Origin: Gemmatimonadota bacterium | Lineage (GTDB): Bacteria; Latescibacterota; UBA2968; UBA8231 | Direction of reading: 5' to 3' | Length of the DNA stretch: 10,803 bases | Assembly: GCA_009845645.1 (NCBI GenBank) | Contig: VXZF01000142.1 | Coordinates: forward strand, 1 to 10,803 | Shown here: positions 6,127 to 10,803 of the stretch, one piece after another | Position numbering within the stretch: the stretch's first letter is position 1 | Layout of the letters: each line of letters starts with the position of its first letter | Translations under genes and position numbers: made by a program | Notes under the pieces: model-generated | What the model was told of the DNA's origin: nothing | The model's input: only the letters and a program-made list of their open reading frames with translations | The model's database searches: none

Positions 6127-6732
6127 ATGCAGTTCTCCGAAATCCTGATCGCTTCGTACGAAAATCACGCACGTGAACGGGAATCGAGTGCTTCCAATGA
6201 ATTCAAGGAGCAAGAGAAGCACGAGTTTCAGAAATATCTGAGAAGCGAGAGACGAAACACTATCCTTGAGCTTGGCTGTGGGCCAGGCCACGACGCACGA
6301 TCCTTTCAGGAACAGGGTTTCCAAATTCTAGCTATCGACGCTGCTCCAACTATGGTACAATTAGCGAAGCAAAAAGGAGTCAACGCCAGGATTCTGGATT
6401 GTTATGACCTTGATCAGATGGTCGAAACGTTTGACGCCGTTTACTCCATGAATTGTCTTCTTCACATACCGCAGAATGATATTCTTCACATACTCGATTT
6501 GATCTCGGCTCGTCTCAATGAAGGCGGCTTGTTGTACCTTGGCTTATGGGGAGGCGAAGACTTTGAGGGTATCTGGGAGAAGGACCGATATGAGCCGAAA
6601 CGATTTTTCTCTTTTCGGAAGACAGAGACTCTCTTGAGTGTCGTACATCAGTCGTTCGAGGTCGAGTATTTTCGAAGAATAGAGGCTCAAAAGAGTATGT
6701 TCTTCAATTCACTGATTAGTCGCAAGCGTTAG
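6127..6732 (+). CDS. Class I SAM-dependent methyltransferase
   Basis: A 201-residue protein of the Methyltransf_11/25 type. Motif I is ILELGCGPGHDAR (46-58), which binds S-adenosylmethionine. ILAIDAAPTMVQLAK (67-81) contains the acidic Asp71 expected to hold the ribose hydroxyls. FDAVYSMNCLLHIP (102-115) is the motif IV region, and the post-motif strand GGLLYLGLWGGED lies around 133-145. The methyl acceptor is unknown; relatives modify small molecules, tRNA and antibiotics. A GAAAGG at 6110-6115 precedes the ATG by 11 bases and may serve in translation. It is alone in its cassette, between attC sites 4 and 5. Confidence 0.87.
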   Translation: MQFSEILIASYENHARERESSASNEFKEQEKHEFQKYLRSERRNTILELGCGPGHDARSFQEQGFQILAIDAAPTMVQLAKQKGVNARILDCYDLDQMVETFDAVYSMNCLLHIPQNDILHILDLISARLNEGGLLYLGLWGGEDFEGIWEKDRYEPKRFFSFRKTETLLSVVHQSFEVEYFRRIEAQKSMFFNSLISRKR

Positions 6733-6754
6733 CCCGAGGTGGGCCTCGTCTAAC
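6728..6754 (+). repeat. Short inverted repeat across the methyltransferase stop
   Basis: GTTAG (6728-6732) and CGAGG (6735-6739) pair with CCTCG (6744-6748) and CTAAC (6750-6754) around a TGGG loop. The outer arms are the gene's stop region and the left core of the next attC. With no T-run after it, it is not an intrinsic terminator of standard form, and the core order is opposite to that of an attC. Confidence 0.45.
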
Positions 6755-6837
6755 ACAGCAGTTCGCGCTGGGCGTATACGCGCCCTAGCCCTAGGGGCAG
6801 CCTGCTTCGCAGGTTCGCAAACCATGGGACGTTATGC
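6748..6837 (+). repeat. attC recombination site 5
   Basis: 90-base attC with canonical left core GTCTAAC (6748-6754) and right core GTTATGC (6831-6837). The tip hairpin AGCCTGC-TTC-GCAGGTT (6799-6815) contains one G-T wobble. The arms also contain GGGCG-TATACG-CGCCC and a CCCTAGGGG palindrome, so more than one fold is possible. The right half resembles attC 4 closely (GGTTCGCAAACC in both). Confidence 0.88.
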
Positions 6838-7897
6838 GAAAGTGAGTTCGATTTTGTTTAGAACGGATTTCTTCCAAGCGCACTTGGAAAACTGGGAACT
6901 CATTCTACAGGAGCGAACCGTTGAAGCCATCGAACGGATCGCATCTGTTCCTGGCGTTGCGGGTGTGATTCTAGGGGGTAGCGTTGGGCGAGGAATGGCG
7001 TGGCCTATATCAGATATAGACCTCATCTACATTACTACCAGGGTGGCGGACAACAGTCTTGCAAAAAGAGTGGACGAGCTTGCGTTGTCCATCACAAGGG
7101 AGTGGGGTCGAGACACGTGGCCGACGTCTGTTGACGCAGGTCGACTCCATTTTACAGCCGACGAGGCAGACGACTTGATCAAAGGCAAGCGTCACTTAGA
7201 TGAGCTGATGGCCAACGAGAGGACTTTCCATGCGACCGACAAGAGCCACCTCGGTCAATCAGTTCACGCGTCTGAGGATTGCGATACTCCTGCATTTGTT
7301 GTGCTACTTTCCGATGGTCGATTTGACCCATCGGTTGTCCAGGCACGCCAAATCGAGCGGGTCAGACGTGTAACCAGTCTCGCTCAGCGAGTTCAGTCAC
7401 ATCTGGAGGCAGGTAGTCTGATTGAAGCAGGGATCTCTATACAGGAACTCGCGCGTGTGATAATCCCATATCTGCAGGAAAGGTGGGGGCATGGAGATCG
7501 GTCCTTTGGCAGGGCTTTCACTCGTTTTTGCGTTCTAGCTCACGAGCACCAGGAAGAAGGAATTGCGAATCGCCTCATTCGACTGTTCTCTCTTACGGCG
7601 GATGAGGTAGAAGCAAGGTACGCCAAGGCTCCCGCTAATGTTGTGGAGCGGCACATCACATCGTATCCATCCCGCCTAGCCGTGGGCGAGGAGATCACGG
7701 AGCTCGATGACAAACGCGATGTCCTGTATGCCTATACGTGGTATGCAGTTCGTACTGGTGAAACAGGTTCGTGGCTCCTCAATGAGGATCTCCACAAGTC
7801 TCAACTCAAGTTGTCACTGGATCAAACAGCATCCATATGGGCCGAGGTGGTCTCGAAGGAGCCGGATTGCGTATCTAGCGAACTCACCTTCGCATAG
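6824..7897 (+). CDS. Nucleotidyltransferase-fold protein (aminoglycoside nucleotidyltransferase-like)
   Basis: A protein of up to 357 residues with the polymerase-beta nucleotidyltransferase motif: GGSVGRGMAWPISDIDL gives GGS at 51-53 and the metal-binding pair Asp64 and Asp66. Such enzymes transfer a nucleotide to small molecules (ANT enzymes), proteins (MNT toxins/antitoxins) or RNA. The large alpha-helical C-terminal part (about 190-350) resembles the accessory domains of antibiotic nucleotidyltransferases, but I do not recognise a specific subfamily. The start is unsettled: ATG 6824 lies inside the upstream attC, before its cleavage point at 6831, so it would belong to the previous cassette. 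In-frame GTG 6842 or TTG 6854 lie within the cassette itself. A second nucleotidyltransferase gene follows after 75 bases, with no attC between. Confidence 0.75.
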   Translation: MGRYAKVSSILFRTDFFQAHLENWELILQERTVEAIERIASVPGVAGVILGGSVGRGMAWPISDIDLIYITTRVADNSLAKRVDELALSITREWGRDTWPTSVDAGRLHFTADEADDLIKGKRHLDELMANERTFHATDKSHLGQSVHASEDCDTPAFVVLLSDGRFDPSVVQARQIERVRRVTSLAQRVQSHLEAGSLIEAGISIQELARVIIPYLQERWGHGDRSFGRAFTRFCVLAHEHQEEGIANRLIRLFSLTADEVEARYAKAPANVVERHITSYPSRLAVGEEITELDDKRDVLYAYTWYAVRTGETGSWLLNEDLHKSQLKLSLDQTASIWAEVVSKEPDCVSSELTFA

Positions 7898-7963
7898 TGC
7901 GTTGCCAGCCCGTCGCCGGTTCAATCGCTATCCCTCTATCGCCTAAAGGCCACAGTCTCACGC

Positions 7964-7967
7964 GAGG
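7964..7967 (+). promoter_or_regulatory. Ribosome-binding site of the AadA-like gene
   Basis: GAGG, within CGCGAGG, ends 5 bases before ATG 7973. It is one of the clearest Shine-Dalgarno sequences in the array and supports this start. Confidence 0.55.
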
Positions 7968-7972
7968 TTTTT

Positions 7973-8806
7973 ATGAACCATCGCCTAGCTCCTACCCCAT
8001 TTACCGACGTCAATTTTGTCCTTGACCACTTCCGCTCACAGCTTCAAGCACTCTTGGACAGCGAGCTCGTGGGCATCTATCTGGTCGGTTCTCTCGCCTT
8101 GGGCGATTTCAACCCGCGCAGCAGCGATATTGATTTTGTTGTCGTGACCTCTACAGAGATTGATCCTGATCGCTTCACTGCCTTGCAACATGTCCACGCC
8201 CAATTCGCTGCCAGCGACTCCCCTTGGTCCGAGAAGATTGAAGCGATCTATGTTCCTGCTTCTGCGCTTCGTCACAGCGCGACAAATACCTCGCACTATC
8301 CACAGATCGAAAAGGGAACGTCGCTGTTTCTAGCTCCACTCGAAGATGGATGGGTTTTCCAATGTCTCACCATCCGTGATCAGAGCGTGAGCATTATCGG
8401 ACCCGATTCGCGAACACTGGTTGACCCAATTGAGACTCAGGAACTCCACGCCGCAGCGACGATGATTGTCGGTCGATGGATACAACAGGTAGCACACGAC
8501 CCGACGTGGTTGCTATGGCTACGCCAAACAGAAGCCCAAGTATTTGTAGTTCAAACTCTTTGTCGTTTGCGGTATTCGTTGGCAACGGGAACAGTCGCCT
8601 CCAAGCCCCGTGCAACTGAGTGGGCTCGAAAGAATTATGGAGAACCTTGGGCCAGTTTCATCGAGCAATCTCTTACCAAACATCACGGGTCAGGAAACAT
8701 ATCACAAGGCGAGGAGAACACGACGCTCGCCTTCCTGGCATTCATCCTTGAAGAGATTCAGCGTTCTGCTGCCGCAATCAGATCACGAACCCAGAATGCA
8801 AGCTAA
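7973..8806 (+). CDS. AadA/ANT-like aminoglycoside nucleotidyltransferase (DUF4111 C-domain)
   Basis: A 277-residue protein matching the two-domain layout of AadA-type adenylyltransferases, which inactivate streptomycin and spectinomycin by AMP transfer. The N-terminal domain has VGSLALGDFNPRSSDIDF (38-55) with metal ligands Asp52 and Asp54; Glu90 in EKIEAIYVP is the likely catalytic base by position. The C-terminal helical domain contains TLCRLRYSLATGTVASKPRATEWA (about 195-218), which parallels the conserved ADP-/aminoglycoside-binding helix region of AadA (TLxRxxYSxATGxIxxK). Length is close to AadA (about 260). Overall similarity to the known aadA alleles appears moderate, so resistance is an inference and no allele name is given. 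It is the last gene of the array; the stop codon lies in an attC-like left core. Confidence 0.82.
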   Translation: MNHRLAPTPFTDVNFVLDHFRSQLQALLDSELVGIYLVGSLALGDFNPRSSDIDFVVVTSTEIDPDRFTALQHVHAQFAASDSPWSEKIEAIYVPASALRHSATNTSHYPQIEKGTSLFLAPLEDGWVFQCLTIRDQSVSIIGPDSRTLVDPIETQELHAAATMIVGRWIQQVAHDPTWLLWLRQTEAQVFVVQTLCRLRYSLATGTVASKPRATEWARKNYGEPWASFIEQSLTKHHGSGNISQGEENTTLAFLAFILEEIQRSAAAIRSRTQNAS

Positions 8807-8884
8807 CACGCCGCTGTAGCTGACGCCGCTGTGCGGCCCCAAGATCGGTGCAATCATGACGTACCTGATTTGCTCCAGTTAGGC
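8801..8884 (+). repeat. Degenerate attC-like end of the array
   Basis: AGCTAAC (8801-8807) carries the stop of the preceding gene, and GTTAGGC (8878-8884) lies 84 bases away, the spacing of the other sites. A hairpin GCCGC-TGT-GCGGC (8825-8837) and a direct repeat ACGCCGCTGT (8808-8817, 8823-8832) occupy the left part. The right half lacks the complement of the left arm and the tip hairpin of its neighbours. Either a divergent attC or a left half joined to foreign sequence. Confidence 0.5.
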
Positions 8885-8918
8885 TGAGACTATTTCTTAC
8901 CCGCTAAGAAGCAGTCTG

Positions 8919-10803
8919 ATGAAGCAGAAACAACATGAGCCTAAGAAAGTGGCGATTTTGGCCTTTGCCGTGCTGGGTGGGATTGCAGGGTTTTGCAGCC
9001 ATGGGGCGGCCCAAGAAAATTGGTGGCAGCTCGGAGGAGAGGGCGGCGTTTCCTGGACGGAAGTAGCGGATTTCAGCCTGATGACGGACGACTCGACCGC
9101 CGCTGGGGCGCTCCAGCCTTTCGAACTCAAGCCGGACGAGAACCTCTTGCCTCAGTTGGGACCCTGGCAGCCCTTCAGGTTCACCTTCGACCCGGTTTAC
9201 CACCCGGGTCATCCGCGTTTGTGGCTGGGACACGGCAACTTTCTATTGAAGAGCCGCGACGAGAACCTGGGGAATTATGGTATTTTGTACCAGCCCAACC
9301 TCCTCGTCTTCGTCGACGGCGATCCCGCCACCTACGTCGAGCGCAGGGACGAGGTCGCCGACCCGCGCAGCCGCCCACCATCGGGGTCGTCTTTCTATTA
9401 CACGATAGATATGGGCGCGCAGGTGCCGGTGGAGCGCTTTGTGTTCTACCCTCCCGAGGGGGTGAGCTCCGACAGCGACCAGCCCTTTCGTCCCAACTAT
9501 GTCCTCAAATCATTCAGCCTGACAGCCCGCCAAGACGAGGGAGGTATAATGGAAGAGGAGATGGCGCAGGGCTTCAGATGGCGCGGGGCGGGCTTCTGCT
9601 GCCCGCTGGAAAATCAGCTAACCTACCGCCAAGCCAACCGCGACAGCGTCACCGAGGTCCGCTTCCCGCTGCAGAATTTGCGCTATTTGCGCCTGCTGGA
9701 AGTCCCCGACGGACTCACTTTGGATGGTCAGCCGATCGTCGTCCAGTCGGCTTATGCGGAGATGGAGGTCTACGGCCGGGGTTTTGCGCCTACGGCGACC
9801 TGGGAGTCGCAGATAGTGGACCTGGGGCGGGAGGTCAACTTCGGGCGAGTGGTCTTCGAGGTGAGCAAGTGGCGCAAGGACGGGGAGCGGTTGGTCGCCC
9901 TTGAGGACGGTCCGGTTCGCGTCCAGGTGGAGATCAGGACGGGTCGCGACGACACTCCGACGGCCTACTTCGGCTTTGACGATCTGGGAGCCCACGTGGA
10001 GGTGACCAAGAAACAGTGGGAACGGCTGACTTCCTCCGTGCCGAGGGCGACCTTGATCAGTTCCATATCTAGACTGGAGGCGCGCGGTGCCACGGTGCCG
10101 GTGGTGGGATTTCGAGGGCCGGTGGTCGAGGATCTGAAAAACTGGAGTTTCTGGTCGGTGCCACTCGCGGAGTCGGGACAGCACCCGCGCCTGCCGTGGG
10201 GGCGCTACTTTCAGCTGCGGGTGCAGCTAGAGACGGATGCGTTCTTTGACTTTGCCCGGCTGGATTCGCTGCAGATCGAGATCGCGCCGCTGTTGGCGGA
10301 TCGGGTCGTGGGCGAGGTGGTCCTGGAGGAAGATCACCAGCCGCAGGGCGGGCGAGTGCGCGTGCCGGCGGGCGAGAAAAAGTCGTTCGTATACGATATT
10401 GGCGTTGAATTTTCCAGCGCGGACCGCACCGGCTTCGACGTCGTGCGGGTCATGACGCCGGCGGAAGCGGAGTTCGGCTGGCTGGAGATAGGTGAGCCCT
10501 TGGGCACCGTGGAACCGGACAGCATCGTGAACGAGGAAAGCGGTTTTGTTGTATTTTTGCCCCGCCGCTTGAGTCCAGAGGGCGATCAGCGGCTGCGCAT
10601 TGGGCTAGAAACAGTGCTCTACGACGAGGCCGGCGAGTTCGGAGGGGAGGTTTTCAACCGCGGGGAACAGAGCTTGTTGCAGCGGGTCGAAGGCGGTGAT
10701 GTCAGCGAGGAGCTTGGTTCCAACCAACTGGTGGTGGTAGCGTCGGCTTCCTCGGCAAGGGGAGTTCTGGGGGATCTCGAGGTGGGGAGCCGCGCTTTTA
10801 CCC
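8919..10803 (+). CDS. Large exported protein of unknown function (partial, continues past the right edge)
   Basis: A single frame is open from ATG 8919 to the window end (628 codons plus one base), with no stop. The N-terminus is a classic signal peptide: basic MKQKQHEPKK, hydrophobic VAILAFAVLGGIAGF, and a probable cleavage near Ala31-Gln32 (GAA-QE). The mature part is rich in beta-type sequence. LVFVDGD...YYTIDMG...VERFVFYPPE (about 129-180) resembles a discoidin/F5-8C-like galactose-binding sandwich. WESQIVDLGREVNFGRVVFEV (295-315) followed by VRVQVEIRTGRDD looks like a second sandwich of the kind in large secreted proteins of uncultured phyla. I recognise no catalytic motif. Third-position GC is much higher than in the cassettes, so it is probably host chromosome flanking the array. 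The ribosome-binding site is weak. Confidence 0.75.
   Translation, partial: MKQKQHEPKKVAILAFAVLGGIAGFCSHGAAQENWWQLGGEGGVSWTEVADFSLMTDDSTAAGALQPFELKPDENLLPQLGPWQPFRFTFDPVYHPGHPRLWLGHGNFLLKSRDENLGNYGILYQPNLLVFVDGDPATYVERRDEVADPRSRPPSGSSFYYTIDMGAQVPVERFVFYPPEGVSSDSDQPFRPNYVLKSFSLTARQDEGGIMEEEMAQGFRWRGAGFCCPLENQLTYRQANRDSVTEVRFPLQNLRYLRLLEVPDGLTLDGQPIVVQSAYAEMEVYGRGFAPTATWESQIVDLGREVNFGRVVFEVSKWRKDGERLVALEDGPVRVQVEIRTGRDDTPTAYFGFDDLGAHVEVTKKQWERLTSSVPRATLISSISRLEARGATVPVVGFRGPVVEDLKNWSFWSVPLAESGQHPRLPWGRYFQLRVQLETDAFFDFARLDSLQIEIAPLLADRVVGEVVLEEDHQPQGGRVRVPAGEKKSFVYDIGVEFSSADRTGFDVVRVMTPAEAEFGWLEIGEPLGTVEPDSIVNEESGFVVFLPRRLSPEGDQRLRIGLETVLYDEAGEFGGEVFNRGEQSLLQRVEGGDVSEELGSNQLVVVASASSARGVLGDLEVGSRAFT

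Noticed and set aside
7898..7972. Possible attC remnant between the two nucleotidyltransferases (TGCGTTGCCAGCCC)
   Set aside because: It resembles the sequence following some Vibrio repeats, but there is no RYYYAAC partner and no palindrome, so it is probably chance.
8866..8900. Promoter-like TTGCTC and TATTTC upstream of the large exported gene
   Set aside because: Both elements are weak and their spacing of about 14-15 bases is short; not enough to call a promoter.
8993..9904. Long + strand frame in the GC-rich region, rich in Arg, Gly and Pro
   Set aside because: It overlaps completely the frame open from 8919 to the end, which has a signal peptide and natural amino-acid composition; this one is a GC-driven shadow.
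9618..10184. 188-codon minus-strand frame
   Set aside because: It lies antisense to the large exported protein, has low-complexity His/Arg/Pro-rich composition and no recognisable motif.
1..10803. CRISPR array, tRNA, rRNA, transposase or integrase genes
   Set aside because: No regularly spaced identical repeats, no cloverleaf or rRNA-like sequence and no recombinase motifs were seen; the palindromes are explained as attC sites.

Overview
The window is the distal part of an integron gene-cassette array followed by what looks like ordinary chromosome. All genes are on the + strand. They are separated by imperfect palindromes that start with a RYYYAAC-type core (often right at the stop codon of the preceding gene), run 66 to 90 bases, and end with a GTTRRRY-type core. 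These are attC recombination sites. Four of the five best ones share a tip hairpin built on AACC(T)GC-TTC-GC(A)GGTT, and the fifth has it with one G-T wobble. This homogeneity suggests a resident chromosomal integron rather than a mobile one. No integrase gene or attI lies in the window; both would be expected to the left.

Layout: (1) an aminoglycoside/choline-type kinase with intact catalytic residues, attC at 1125-1190; (2) a soluble PD40/TolB-type beta-propeller followed after 18 bases by an alpha/beta hydrolase, attC at 2791-2874; (3) a double zinc-ribbon protein cut short by an in-frame amber codon, a left half of an attC joined to the C-terminal remnant of a GNAT acetyltransferase, then a sulfotransferase, attC at 4277-4361 with an altered right core; (4) an APH-fold protein with a substituted catalytic loop plus a GNAT acetyltransferase, attC at 6010-6097; (5) a class I SAM methyltransferase, attC at 6748-6837; (6) a nucleotidyltransferase plus an AadA-like aminoglycoside nucleotidyltransferase, ending in a degenerate attC-like segment at 8801-8884.

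From 8919 to the right edge a single GC-rich reading frame encodes the N-terminal 628 residues of a large exported protein with beta-sandwich-like segments. Its composition differs from the cassettes, so it probably marks the flanking chromosome.

The cassette genes are not one pathway. They form a set of stand-alone small-molecule modifying enzymes (kinase, acetyltransferases, methyltransferase, nucleotidyltransferases, sulfotransferase, hydrolase), the typical accessory load of environmental integrons; several belong to folds that include antibiotic-inactivating enzymes. Visible decay (nonsense codon, truncated gene, damaged attC, lost catalytic residues) suggests a long-resident, little-expressed part of the array. 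The organism cannot be named from the sequence. The style of the terminal protein reminds me of large secreted proteins from uncultured environmental phyla (Latescibacterota or Poribacteria-like), but that is a weak impression.
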